A DNA stretch of 64,000 bases from Dyella terrae (GTDB lineage Bacteria; Pseudomonadota; Gammaproteobacteria; Xanthomonadales; Rhodanobacteraceae). Shown one piece after another: positions 17,063 to 26,841 of this stretch. The translations under genes and the position numbers were made by a program. The stretch lies in NCBI RefSeq assembly GCF_022394535.1, contig NZ_CP089414.1:2542001-2606000 (forward strand). Reading direction: 5' to 3'. Under the pieces are notes generated by a model. It was not told the DNA's origin. It saw only the letters and a list, made by a program, of their open reading frames with translations, and ran no database searches. Each line of letters starts with the position of its first letter. The stretch's first letter is position 1.

Positions 17063-17136
17063 TTTGACGAGCCGCATGCACCTTTGGCGTCGCAGGAAGA
17101 TGCGCGGCGTAGACATCATTCTCGACCGGGCTATTG

Positions 17137-18714
17137 ATGAATCCGCGACTGCAGGGGCTGGGACCCAACGCGACCCAACAAGTGATGATCGCCGCCCAGG
17201 CACTGGATGCCGGCCGCGTGGACGATGCCGAGAGGCAATTGGCACGCGTGATCGCGGCCTACCCCGATCACCCCGAAGTTCTGCGTATGCAGGCCGGCAT
17301 CCACAGCATGCGTGGAAAGCACGAGCTGGCCGTCGGCACGATGCGGCGCGCGATCGCTCTGCGCCCGCAAGACCCGATGTATCACAACACCCTGGGCTCC
17401 CTACTGGGCAACGCCGGGGAGTACGAGGCGGCCATCGCCGCTTTGCGCCACACCTGCCAGCTTCAGCCCGACCTCGCCATGGCGTGGTTCAACCTGGGCG
17501 TGATGCTGACTAAGAGCGTGCGCAACGAAGAGGCCGCCGAGGCCCTCCAGCGAGCGATATCGCTCGCTCCAGGCCATCTTTCCGCTCGGGCACTGCTGGC
17601 CGACATCCTGCGCACCCGCGGGCGGGTGGACGAGGCTGCCACGGAGTACCGCCGGATCATCGCCGCACAGCCGACCGCCGGCTTGGCCTGGTGGGGATTG
17701 GCCGATCTGCGCACGCAGCACTTCAGCGATGACGACATTGCACAGATGCGCGCGGCCCAGGCCAGGCCTGAGGCCAGTGAGCAGGATCGCGTGACCATCG
17801 GTTTTGCCTTGGCGAAGGCCCTGGATGAGCATGGCCGTTACGCAGAATCACTCGACGCGCTCGCCACGGCGAATGCGGTGGCGCAGCGTAGCCATCCATG
17901 GAATGCCGCGGCGTTCTCCGCCAGCGTGGCATCGATCACCGATGCATTCGACCCGCCGCGCGCGACCTCAGCCGAACCGCTGGGACACGAAGTCATCTTC
18001 ATCGCGAGTCTGCCTCGCTCGGGCTCCACCTTGGTGGAACAGATCCTTGCCACGCACTCGTCGGTGGAAGGCGCTGGCGAGCTGCCGGACCTGCCCTATG
18101 TGCTGGGCGAAGAGTCGCGCCGTCGCGGCAAGCCCTTCCCGCTCTGGGTCAGCGACATGCAGCCGGAAGACTGGCAGCGTCTGGGCCGCCACTACCTGGA
18201 ACGCACGGCTCACTGGCGCCGCGAGCGACCGGTGTTTACCGACAAGTTGCCCAACAATTGGATCTACATCGGCGCCATCCGCGCGATGCTGCCGGAAGCG
18301 CGTGTGGTGGTGTGTCGCCGCGATCCGCTGGAAACCTGCTTCTCCTGCTATCGCCAGCCGCTGGATGCCAACAACGGTTACACGCGCACCTTCGACGATC
18401 TGGCGATGTTCTGGCGCGATTTCGATCGCAGCGTCACGCGCAGCACAAGCCTGCATCCAGATGCCGTGCGAGAACACCACTACGAAGCGATGATCGACGA
18501 TCCGGAAACGCAGATTCGCGAGCTGCTCGCCTTCAGTCGACTGCCGTTCGAAGAAGCCTGCCTTCGATTCCACGAAAACCGCCGCGACGTCCGCTCGCCT
18601 AGCGCCACGCAGGTGCGCCAGCCGTTGCGCCGCGACACAGCGCGCAGCGCGCAGTACGGCGCCCTGCTCGACCCGCTGCGCAAGGCACTTGGCTTGCCGA
18701 TCCTCGGTGCATGA
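17137..18714 (+). CDS. TPR-repeat sulfotransferase
   Basis: A protein of 525 residues from ATG 17137; a TTG three bases earlier is the alternative. The N-terminal 240 residues are six or more TPR units (AGRVDDAERQLARVIAAYPD; NTLGSLLGNAGEYEAAIAAL; ARALLADILRTRGRVDEAATEY). The sulfotransferase domain starts near 285 with the PAPS loop LPRSGSTLVEQIL, then TDKLPNNWIYIGAI and the 3'-phosphate motif CRRDPLETCFSCYRQPL. This TPR-plus-Sulfotransfer architecture is frequent in Xanthomonadales and Caulobacterales and presumably recognises a protein acceptor through the TPRs. The stop overlaps the next start (ATGA), so the two genes are coupled. Confidence 0.92.
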   Translation: MNPRLQGLGPNATQQVMIAAQALDAGRVDDAERQLARVIAAYPDHPEVLRMQAGIHSMRGKHELAVGTMRRAIALRPQDPMYHNTLGSLLGNAGEYEAAIAALRHTCQLQPDLAMAWFNLGVMLTKSVRNEEAAEALQRAISLAPGHLSARALLADILRTRGRVDEAATEYRRIIAAQPTAGLAWWGLADLRTQHFSDDDIAQMRAAQARPEASEQDRVTIGFALAKALDEHGRYAESLDALATANAVAQRSHPWNAAAFSASVASITDAFDPPRATSAEPLGHEVIFIASLPRSGSTLVEQILATHSSVEGAGELPDLPYVLGEESRRRGKPFPLWVSDMQPEDWQRLGRHYLERTAHWRRERPVFTDKLPNNWIYIGAIRAMLPEARVVVCRRDPLETCFSCYRQPLDANNGYTRTFDDLAMFWRDFDRSVTRSTSLHPDAVREHHYEAMIDDPETQIRELLAFSRLPFEEACLRFHENRRDVRSPSATQVRQPLRRDTARSAQYGALLDPLRKALGLPILGA

Positions 18715-20256
18715 ACGCGTCGATGCCTCCGGCGGATGCACCGGAAGCGGAGTGGCTGGCGAGGGGACGCGCCCTGACCTTGCAGGGCCATGTGCAAACC
18801 GCGCTCGCGATCTATGAGCAGGCGAGCGAACACTTTCCGGCATCTTCCGATATTCGCATCGGGCTCGCTGGATTGTGCTGGCAGGCGGGCCAGCAGGAAC
18901 GCGCGGAGTCACTCCTGCGTGCGTGGCTGACGGATCATCACAACGACGACGCGTCGACCTTCCTGCTGGTGGATTTGTTGCGTGAACAAGGGCGTCTCGG
19001 CGATGCCGCCGACGCGATGCGCACCCTCTTCACCCATGGGCCGCAGAGCGTGGATACCGTTATTCGTGCCATCGAGACGTTGGACGACTATGGTCGCCAG
19101 CAGGACGCCGCAGCGATTGGCGAGGCCGCCATCGCCAACGGCGCGAATGATCCACGCTTGCATGCCTACGCGGGCATGCTCGCCATCCAGCTCAGGACAG
19201 TTCGAGCGTACGCGGCAGCACTACGACATCGCCATGGCGATGACTCCGGATGCCGTCGAGTGGAATATTCCGCTTGGGCTCGCTGGCCTGCAGCGTTACC
19301 GCGACGCGCAACATCCCGATTTCGCCTTCTTCCGAGAACTACTGCGGCGTTCCACGCTCAGTGATGCGGCGCGCAGCGGCACGTTGTTTGCGCCAGGCAA
19401 GGCCTACGACGATGTGGACGACGTCGAGCAAGCGGTACAGGTGCTACGGCAAGCCAACGCGCTGATGCAAAGCAGTCACCCCTGGTCGCGCAAGCTGTGG
19501 AAGCGCAGCATTGAGGCACGCCTAGGCGCGCCCTCGTATGGGCCCCCGCTAGCGCCCGTCGACGACTGGATACCTGTCTTCATTGTCGGCGTTCCGCGTT
19601 CCGGCACGACGCTACTCGCTGAACGATTGGCTCGCCACCCGCAGGTGTGCACGCGTGGCGAGCTGGGCTGGCTGCAGGTCGCGGCGCAGCGCGTTGCGCA
19701 GGCGGCTACCGTCCAGCGGTCAGTACTGGAAGATGCTGCTGCACTTTATGCGACGCACGCGCGACAGGGTGAGCACAACGCGCGCTGGATCATCGACAAG
19801 CAGCCACTCAACCTGCTGCACGTCGATCTCATCCTTTCGCTGTGGCCGCACGCGCGCATCATCCATTGCGAGCGCAACGCGCGCGACACCGCGCTGTCTT
19901 TGTGGATGCAGTCCTTCCACGATCGCGCGCACGACTATGCCTACGATTTCGATGACATCGGCGCGGTGATCCATGGCTGCCGGCGACTGATGGCGCACTG
20001 GACGAAACGCTACGGTGACTCCATCCGCACGGTGCACTACGAAACATTTGTCGCCGCACCGGACGAAGAATTCGCTGCGCTCGAAGCGTGGCTGCAGCTG
20101 CCCTCAGTCCCGCCGGTGCCAGCTGCACCGACGCCCTCGCCTATCAGCACGGCGAGTGCATGGCAGGCACGCCAGCCGGTGTACACACGCTCGGTGGGAC
20201 GCTGGCAGCGCTATGCGGCCTACCTGCCCGAGTTGCGGACGTTGCCTGAGCACTGA
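18711..20256 (+). pseudogene. Second TPR-repeat sulfotransferase, interrupted by a one-base frameshift
   Basis: The start at 18711 overlaps the previous stop by four bases. TPR-like helices run to HAYAGMLAIQL, where the frame breaks at about 19194. Ignoring one base (an A in CTCAGGAC) continues directly into GQFERTRQHYDIAMAMTPDA and a normal sulfotransferase domain: PAPS loop GVPRSGTTLLAERL, DKQPLNLLHVDLI and 3'-phosphate motif ERNARDTALSLWMQSF, ending at 20256. The repaired length is about 514 residues, like its neighbour. Both halves show good coding quality, so a recent mutation or a read error is likely. If the break is real, the paralogues may compensate. Confidence 0.8.
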
Positions 20257-20276
20257 CGCAGGCAACAGCAACGCCG

Positions 20277-22103
20277 TCACTCGTCGACTGAGTAACCCCA
20301 GTGGCGCAGCATGGGTTCAAGCGTAGGCAACACCGGCTCCAGGTACTGACGGTACTTCTGCCAACGCCCCATGCCCTTGCGATTCACCGGCTCGATCACC
20401 TGCGAATAGCTGGGCGTACCGATGAAGCTCTTGTTGCGCGCGTGTTGGTCGAAAGCCAACATCGGCGACGCGTCCTCAAGCCCAATGAAGGAAGCGAGGC
20501 GTTCAACCTGCCGCGGGAAATCCGTCACCAGATCTTCATAGCGAGAAACCATCACGTTAGGCCGGAGGACTTCCACCTGCTCCAGCCATGTGGTCATAGC
20601 TTCAACGTAAGCGTGAGCCAGACGATCCAGAGTGCTGCACGCCGCCGCCAGGACGCTGGCACGGAAGTTCTGCATGTAGCAACTGAGCACAACATCGCAT
20701 GGGTGGCGCACGGCCAAGATGAGCTTGGCCTCCGGAAACAGCCGGTGGATCATCGGCAGCCACTGCATGTTCAACGGATTCTTGTCGACCAGTTGAGCAT
20801 CCCAACGACGGTTGATGCGCTCCATCACCATCGTGTTGTACCGCTTGCGCAACTCATCGCAGTCGTACTGTCGAAGCACGCTCAGATCGTCGAGTATCCG
20901 CTGGTCGTGCTGTCGAAGTATCAACGACAAGCGGCTAAAGAACGGGTTTTCGTCCATGGACTGCAGGGCGCTATGGGCGTCCAGCATCTGTTCCAGCAAC
21001 GTGGTCCCCGAACGCGGAAAACCCACGACAAACAGGGGTGAATCGTGTGCGTCAGGTGCGATATGTTGCGGCCATTGCGCATACTGTTCGGCCGTCACGC
21101 TCGGTGCGTCGCTGGGCAATGCCTTCGCACCAGGCGCGTAATGTTCGGGTGACTCGTGCTGCCTGATGCGGGTGTTGACGCTGTGCGCTTCCTTGAGCGC
21201 ACGCATCGCAGCGTCGACGTCACCTAGCTTGTCGCACGAGGCTGCCAGCTGGAAATAGTGCTGGTCATCCTCGGGCCCGTTCGGACCGCACTTCTCCAGC
21301 AACTGCCGCGCGCTGGCATGGTCACCGCGACGCTGAGCGAGTGTGGCGAGTATGTATTCGGCCTCAATGAGGAGTTCGCCCCCGGTCCGGTTGGCGAGAT
21401 CAAGCACCGGACGTACTGCCGCTTCCGCATCGTCCAGTCGATTGAGGCGTTCGTACAAGCTCGCCAACAGCAGACGCACTTCGGGCGCCATCGGCTGTCG
21501 CGTCAACAGATCCTCGAGCAATGCAGCCGCATCCAGCAGGTCATTACGCAGCGTCAGCACCTGTGCAAGATCCATCTGAAGAGCGTCGTCTTGCAATGGG
21601 ATCCAGCTACGCCATGGCTTGAGCAGGTCACCTGCGCCGTCGAAATCCTGGCATCCACAGCAGGCGCGTGCCGCGCGTATGCGAATCCAAGGCGATTCCC
21701 GATCAAGCGCGTATGCGTCGAGCAGTATCTCGCGTGCGGCCGGGTATTGGTGGCGCTCCACCAGCATCAGGCCAAGCTGAGCCTTGGGAACCGCGTTGTT
21801 TGGATCAAGCTCCACGGCCTTCTGATACGCCACGAAAGCCTCGTCGCGGCGCCCCACCTCCGCCAGCTGCGTGGCGTAGTTGTTCCAGTGCAGGCTGGAC
21901 AACGGATAGTACCGAACCAGGTCTGCGTAGACAGCCAATGCCTCGCCAGGACGACCCTGATATTGCAGGCTCAAAGCCAAAAGTATCAGGACGTTTTCTT
22001 CTCGCGGATTCAACTGCACGGCATCGCGGCCAAGCTTTTCCGCCAGCGCGAACTGACCGGCCTGCAGCGCACCCATGATGGATGGAATGGTTTCGGAATT
22101 CAT
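20277..22103 (-). CDS. Third TPR-repeat sulfotransferase, downstream of the TonB receptor
   Basis: About 608 residues from ATG 22103 (MNSETIPS); GTG or TTG starts a few codons upstream would run into the terminator. TPR repeats fill residues 5-300 (GRDAVQLNPREENVLILLALSL; GLMLVERHQYPAAREILLDAYAL). The PAPS loop GFPRSGTTLLEQMLDAHSA lies near 350, then DKNPLNMQWLPMIHRLFP and the 3'-phosphate motif VRHPCDVVLSCYMQNF. It reads in the same direction as the receptor gene, 71 bp behind it, but an intrinsic terminator lies ten bases before the start codon and no Shine-Dalgarno is evident. Expression may depend on read-through. Confidence 0.92.
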   Translation of the reverse strand: MNSETIPSIMGALQAGQFALAEKLGRDAVQLNPREENVLILLALSLQYQGRPGEALAVYADLVRYYPLSSLHWNNYATQLAEVGRRDEAFVAYQKAVELDPNNAVPKAQLGLMLVERHQYPAAREILLDAYALDRESPWIRIRAARACCGCQDFDGAGDLLKPWRSWIPLQDDALQMDLAQVLTLRNDLLDAAALLEDLLTRQPMAPEVRLLLASLYERLNRLDDAEAAVRPVLDLANRTGGELLIEAEYILATLAQRRGDHASARQLLEKCGPNGPEDDQHYFQLAASCDKLGDVDAAMRALKEAHSVNTRIRQHESPEHYAPGAKALPSDAPSVTAEQYAQWPQHIAPDAHDSPLFVVGFPRSGTTLLEQMLDAHSALQSMDENPFFSRLSLILRQHDQRILDDLSVLRQYDCDELRKRYNTMVMERINRRWDAQLVDKNPLNMQWLPMIHRLFPEAKLILAVRHPCDVVLSCYMQNFRASVLAAACSTLDRLAHAYVEAMTTWLEQVEVLRPNVMVSRYEDLVTDFPRQVERLASFIGLEDASPMLAFDQHARNKSFIGTPSYSQVIEPVNRKGMGRWQKYRQYLEPVLPTLEPMLRHWGYSVDE

Positions 22104-22112
22104 GGCCCACAC

Positions 22113-22146
22113 AAAAAAAGAGGCCGCGTGAAATATTCACGCGGCC
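22113..22146 (-). terminator. Intrinsic terminator of the TonB receptor gene
   Basis: A perfect 10-bp stem (GGCCGCGTGA at 22122-22131 with 22137-22146) and 5-base loop is followed, reading leftward, by CT and seven Ts (22113-22119). It ends only ten bases upstream of the next gene's ATG at 22103, so it also behaves as a leader structure of that gene. Confidence 0.85.
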
Positions 22147-22174
22147 CATCAAGGTTAACGCTTAAGTCGAGCGC

Positions 22175-25108
22175 TTAGAACTTGACCGTGACGCGAGCCC
22201 AGTAGTAGCGGCCCATCAGGTCGAAGTCGCTCGGGTCGGTGTTGGCGTTGAGCACGTTGTTCGCGTACAGCATAGGCGGCTGCTTGTCGAACAGGTTGTT
22301 CACGCCGAAGTCGAGACGGGTGTTGATCGGAGCGATGTTGTAGCCGATCGACACGTCGTTGTAGACCGTTGCACCGTACTTGAGCACCAGACCCGAGGTG
22401 AGCGGACCGCCCGGCGAGGTGTCTTCCGGCGAACCGGCGGCACCACCGTTCTGGAAGCGACCGATGTAGCGCATACGCCACTCGGCACTCCAACCACCGG
22501 CCATCCAATCCACGAAGCCCTGTGCGCGCCAGCGCGGGAACAAGCACACGCCCGAACCGCCCGGGCATGCCGACTCGGCAGCAGAGCCGTACGGCAGGAA
22601 GTGACCTGCGTTGCTGTACGTGATGTTGCCCGGCAGGCCCGGAGCCGTCTCGAGGTTGTAGTACTTCAGGTACGTGGCGTTCAGGCCGACGTTGAACTGG
22701 CCGATGGTGTCGAACTTGGGCAGCTTGTAGTTAGCCGACCAGTCGATACCGCTGGTGTTCAACGAACCCAGGTTGCCGATCGGTTCAATCGAGCTCGGCA
22801 GCAGCTGGCCCGCATTGGCGGAACCCGCCGGTGCACGCTGGATGAACTGGCAGAAATTCGTCACACCCGAAGCGCAGAGGTCCATCACGCCCTGCAGACT
22901 TACCGCAGTGATGGTGTCGTTGAGGTTCACGCGCCAGAAGTCGACGGTGGTGGACAGACCCGGCACATAGGACGGGCTGTACACGAAGCCGAAGTCATAC
23001 GACTTGCCATGTTCCGGCTTCACCGAGAGGCCAGCCACGCGAGAACCCTGGATGACCGCGTTGGTCTGGGTCTGCGACTGCGCCGCCGAGTTCACGAACG
23101 TGCCATTGGTCGGCACGTTCTGGCAGGCCAGGGCCAGCGGCGAACCCGCCGGGGCACCGGTGTAGCCGTTACACGGGTCGGTCTTCACGTACGGAGCGTC
23201 GGTAGCACCGGTGTACAGCTCGCCCAGGTTCGGCGTACGGAACACGTCTTCCATGGTGCCGCGGAGCAGCAGGTCATCGAAGGGCTTGTATTCCAGCGCG
23301 AACTTGAAGTTGTTCGTGCTGCCGAAGCTGGAGATGCGCGAATAACGGTCGCCGATGGTCAGGTTCAGCGACTGCACGCCCGGCAGGCCAGCCAGGACCG
23401 GGATAAACGCTTCCGCGTAAAGGTCCTTGGTGGTGTAACCACCCTGCGCCTGCACCAAGCACTGGCTACCCAGGTTACAGGTACCGGTGGTCGGGTTGAT
23501 GATGAGCTGGGTCGCGGGGACCTGATGCTCATAATCCTTGCGGTCTTCATAGCCGACAGCCAGCTGCACGGCACCCGCCGGCAAGCTGAACAGCTCGCCG
23601 CTCAGACCTGCGTGCCAGGTCTTCTGGATTTCATAGAAGTTGCTCGGCACGGTCACTTCGGCCGCCTTAATGGCAGCCGCGGAACCCGGCGAGTTGATAT
23701 CGAACGGGTTGAACTGGCAGGCGGCAACGCTCGGGCAGCCGGAAGCCGGACCGGTGTACAGCTGGGTCTGGTCGACCAGGCCGGAGGTCGTCGTCACGAT
23801 GCTCTCGTGGCCGTAGTTGTAGCCGACGTCCCAGTTCCAGTTCTTGTCAAAAACGGTGAAGTCACCCTTGAAGCCCGTGTTGATCTGGGCGTCTTCGCGA
23901 CCGACGAACGCTTCACGCACGCCAACCGAAGTCAGGCGCGACTTGAAGGAGTTACCGGTGGTGGCGTTGTAGGTCACGCCGAACTGGTTGTTCGGGTTGG
24001 TAGACGACACCGTGGCGCCGGTATCGGTGCCATACACGCCCGGGGCCAGCTGGAAGTTCGACGAGGTCTTCTGGTAGATCGCGTCTACATAGGCGGTGAC
24101 ATGGTCGGTGAGGTGATATTCACCATTCAAGAACGCGCCCGTGTGCTCCTGAGGCGTCATGTCCAGGTTGATCGCGGCGTAGTTGTACTTATCCGCGGAG
24201 GTGTAGCAGTGATAGTTGGCCGGGTTAACAGCCTGGCTATTGCCACCCGCGTTCAGCGAGACAAAGCCGCCATTGCCGGCGCAACCGCCCGGGAACGCGC
24301 CCGCGGTGCTCGGCGAAAGCTGGATACGACCCACCGGGGTGTACGACGAACCACCAATGATGACCTTGCCATTGGTGAGCGTCAGCGCGTTCTTGGAGAA
24401 CGCACGGTTGGCAGCCAACACGCCATCCTGCTGGCTGTAGTTGATGCCGGCCATGATGCTGCCCTTATCGGACGTCTGGCCAAAGGTGAACGTGTAGCCG
24501 CTCGAGTCACCGTCGTTGCGGTCGGACTCGCCGACGTTCGCAGTGAAGGTGGCACCCTGGTAGTTCTTACGCAGGATGAAGTTCACAACGCCGCCGATGG
24601 CGTCCGAACCGTAGGTAGCCGATGCGCCGCTCGGCAGCACTTCGATGCGCTCGATGGCATCAGCCGGGATCGCGTTCGGATCCTTGCTGAGCAGGCGCTG
24701 GCCGTCGACCAGGATCAGGGTACGCTGCGAGCCAAGGCCGCGCAGGTTGATGGACGAGGTACCGGTACCGCCACCGTTGTTGGTCTGCGGGTTGACGTTA
24801 CCGCCGGTCATGGCCGGCAGCTGCTGCACCAGGTCGCCTAGGGTCAGCTTACCGGTCGCCTGAATGGCGGCGCGGTCAATGGTCACGACCGGACTGGCCG
24901 TCTCGACGTCCACACGACGAATCAGCGAACCGGTCACGGTGACCGTTTCGAGCGTCTTGCTCTTGGACTGATCAGCCGGTGCCGGCGTGTTGGACTGCGA
25001 CTGCGCGTCCTGCGCGAAAGCGGTAGTGCCGTAGGCGCTCGCTGCGAGCATACCCAGCGACAGAGCCAGGCGAACCGACGTGCACAGTTTATTTTCCCCG
25101 AACTTCAT
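22175..25108 (-). CDS. TonB-dependent outer-membrane receptor
   Basis: A protein of 977 residues from ATG 25108 with GGGAGGG upstream. The signal peptide (about 1-32) ends with AFAQ. A TonB-box-like stretch LETVTVTGSLIRR (about 53-65) is followed by the plug domain (SPVVTIDRAAIQATGKLTLGDLVQ; SINLRGLGSQRTLILVDGQR; ATYGSDAIGGVVNFIL), then a 22-strand barrel ending in an aromatic YYWARVTVKF. Twelve cysteines occur as six closely spaced pairs in presumed extracellular loops, for example CPSVAAC and CNLGSQC, suggesting disulfide-braced loops. It imports an unidentified ligand using TonB-ExbBD energy. Linkage to three TPR-sulfotransferases and an AspH-like hydroxylase suggests that the receptor, its ligand or a partner is modified. 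Confidence 0.95.
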   Translation of the reverse strand: MKFGENKLCTSVRLALSLGMLAASAYGTTAFAQDAQSQSNTPAPADQSKSKTLETVTVTGSLIRRVDVETASPVVTIDRAAIQATGKLTLGDLVQQLPAMTGGNVNPQTNNGGGTGTSSINLRGLGSQRTLILVDGQRLLSKDPNAIPADAIERIEVLPSGASATYGSDAIGGVVNFILRKNYQGATFTANVGESDRNDGDSSGYTFTFGQTSDKGSIMAGINYSQQDGVLAANRAFSKNALTLTNGKVIIGGSSYTPVGRIQLSPSTAGAFPGGCAGNGGFVSLNAGGNSQAVNPANYHCYTSADKYNYAAINLDMTPQEHTGAFLNGEYHLTDHVTAYVDAIYQKTSSNFQLAPGVYGTDTGATVSSTNPNNQFGVTYNATTGNSFKSRLTSVGVREAFVGREDAQINTGFKGDFTVFDKNWNWDVGYNYGHESIVTTTSGLVDQTQLYTGPASGCPSVAACQFNPFDINSPGSAAAIKAAEVTVPSNFYEIQKTWHAGLSGELFSLPAGAVQLAVGYEDRKDYEHQVPATQLIINPTTGTCNLGSQCLVQAQGGYTTKDLYAEAFIPVLAGLPGVQSLNLTIGDRYSRISSFGSTNNFKFALEYKPFDDLLLRGTMEDVFRTPNLGELYTGATDAPYVKTDPCNGYTGAPAGSPLALACQNVPTNGTFVNSAAQSQTQTNAVIQGSRVAGLSVKPEHGKSYDFGFVYSPSYVPGLSTTVDFWRVNLNDTITAVSLQGVMDLCASGVTNFCQFIQRAPAGSANAGQLLPSSIEPIGNLGSLNTSGIDWSANYKLPKFDTIGQFNVGLNATYLKYYNLETAPGLPGNITYSNAGHFLPYGSAAESACPGGSGVCLFPRWRAQGFVDWMAGGWSAEWRMRYIGRFQNGGAAGSPEDTSPGGPLTSGLVLKYGATVYNDVSIGYNIAPINTRLDFGVNNLFDKQPPMLYANNVLNANTDPSDFDLMGRYYWARVTVKF

Positions 25109-25232
25109 GAGAACACCCTCCCGTTATTTATATTGACTGGGTTTGAAAGATTTCCCCGCCTCAAACCCGCGCCCGATTCACCCAAACAATTTAGGTGTGG
25201 ACCGACCGAATGGCAGCCCACAGCGCTTGGCA

Positions 25233-25261
25233 TTTATCACGCTTTACTTACAGATAGTCAA
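25233..25261 (-). promoter_or_regulatory. Candidate sigma-70 promoter for the TonB receptor
   Basis: Reading leftward, TTGACT (25261-25256) is followed after 17 bases by GATAAA (25238-25233). It lies in an AT-rich stretch of an otherwise GC-rich 355-bp gene-free region (25109-25463), about 120 bases before the ATG. The leader also has an 8-bp inverted repeat (25139-25146 with 25161-25168). Nothing else was recognised in this gap. Confidence 0.5.
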
Positions 25262-25463
25262 TAAAATCTATACAGCAAGAAGTTACTATGTCGCGACAGA
25301 TATCGTATTAACTTGCGAATTATCTGGCTCGGAAATAAGAACCCCTCTGGCGTCCCCGCGTCCGCTGCGGCGCAGCGACCTTCGTTGGAATGGGGTGAAG
25401 CCACGGTGAAAGCGGCCTGACGCGATATTTCGTATCACGCCAGACCACTGATTTCCGTGAGAT

Positions 25464-26257
25464 TCAGTCGGCGATGCCGTCGTTCTCGAAACGCAGGTGT
25501 TTTACGCTGCGTCCCCGGCGCCGAACCAGCTTCAAGGCTTCAATACCAATGCGTATGTGGCGTTCAACAAATTGCGTCGTCACGCTCCGGTCGCTTAATT
25601 CCGTCTTAACGCCCTCGGGGATCATGGGCTGATCGGAGACCAGGAGCAGCGCTCCACACGGAATCTTGTTGGCGAAGCCCGCCGCGAAGATGGTGGCGGT
25701 TTCCATGTCGATAGCCATGCAGCGGGTGCGCCGCAGATATTCCTTGAAGGTTTCGTCGTGCTCCCAGACACGGCGGTTGGTGGTGTACACCGTGCCCGTC
25801 CAGTAGTCGTAGCCCAGGTCGCGGATCATGGTGGATACGCCGCGCTGCAACTGGAAGGCCGGCAGCGCCGGAACCTCCGGGGGTAGATAGTCGTTGGAGG
25901 TGCCTTCGCCGCGGATGGCGGCGATCGGCAACACCAGGTCGCCGATGGCGTTCTTCTTCTTGAGCCCCCCCCGCATTTACCCAGGAAGACTGCAGCCTTG
26001 GGATGGATGGCGCTCAGCAGATCCATCACGGTCGCCGCATTGGGGCTGCCCATGCCGAAATTGATCAGGGTGATGCCGTCGGCGGTGGCGTTGGGCATGG
26101 GACGGTCCCGCCCCTGCACTTCCACCCCATGCCATTCGGCGAAGAGGTCCACGTAGTGTCCGAAATTCGTCAGCAGAATATGCTGGCCGAACTGCTCCAC
26201 AGGCGTGCCGGTATAGCGCGGCAGCCAGTTGGAGACGATCTCCTGCTTGTCCTTCAT
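25464..26257 (-). pseudogene. amn: AMP nucleosidase, frame broken in a G8 tract
   Basis: From ATG 26257 the product reads MKDKQEIVSNWLPRYTG and reaches AVFLGKCGG. There a run of eight C (plus strand 25965-25972) shifts the frame, and the remainder (LKKKNAIGDLVLPIAAIRGEG; TGTVYTTNRRVWEHD; CMAIDMETATIF; LLLVSDQPMIPEGVK) continues in the next frame. With the tract at six or nine bases the protein is about 263 residues, the short AMP nucleosidase/MTAN-like form. The enzyme splits AMP into adenine and ribose 5-phosphate. Homopolymer location and conserved sequence on both sides favour a sequencing error. The DMETA motif with the nucleophile-side acidic residue is intact. Confidence 0.85.
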
Positions 26258-26841
26258 TGAGACCCCATGAGGTCAGCGCAACAAAAGGCTTTGTTGCGCG
26301 TTACCGGCGACGCCACGCCGGCACGATGCCAGATATGTCTTCCCATAATAGCGGGTGAGCGACTTGTTCTGGATGGGTTTGACGACAAATTCCGGATCGG
26401 GACCGGTCATGCACCACCGTGACCCACGTCTACCGCCATCCCTTCGGGCCGGTGCGCCAACGACATGGACAACAACGAAGTCATCCGCGAGTACGAGCCA
26501 CACCTTACTTATATGTCTATCCATATGGACTGCTGTTTGCGAGGTCATTGGTTGCATCGGTAACTGCCTGGGGGGTCTCGCATCAAGCGCAAAGCCACCC
26601 CGTCGAACCAACCAACGTTTGCCGGAGAGAGCCAAGGTGCCCAATAAGATCCGTCGACCCGCGCGAGGCGGTGCCCCTTCTAAACCACGGAAGCACATCT
26701 CTGGCGGCACCTCCCCAGCCCAATCGCGATTTCCATGGCGCGGCGAAACCCATGGCATCATGAGCCAAGGGGTGGGGTCGGCACGTGCAGGGGTGCGTGT
26801 TATGTTGCCCTTGCTCGTTACCGGACTGGGGAGTCTTCAAT
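26258..26841. other. Gene-free divergent region between amn and degV
   Basis: 584 bp with no supported gene. Several medium open frames overlap on both strands, but none resembles a protein family. A perfect 10-bp hairpin, GCGCAACAAA (26276-26285) with 26290-26299, sits about 20 bases upstream of the amn start and could act as a leader or operator. A second small stem (CCGGCG/CGCCGG) follows at about 26303-26320. AT-richer stretches near 26335-26360 and 26505-26545 are possible promoter sites. Confidence 0.4.

Noticed and set aside
22601..24841. 746-residue open frame opposite the TonB receptor
   Set aside because: It is fully antisense to a well-supported receptor gene. It is Val/Arg/His-rich shadow composition with no domain.
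26273..26761. 162-residue leftward frame upstream of amn
   Set aside because: No family resemblance, overlapping frames on both strands, and Arg-rich composition. Judged non-coding.
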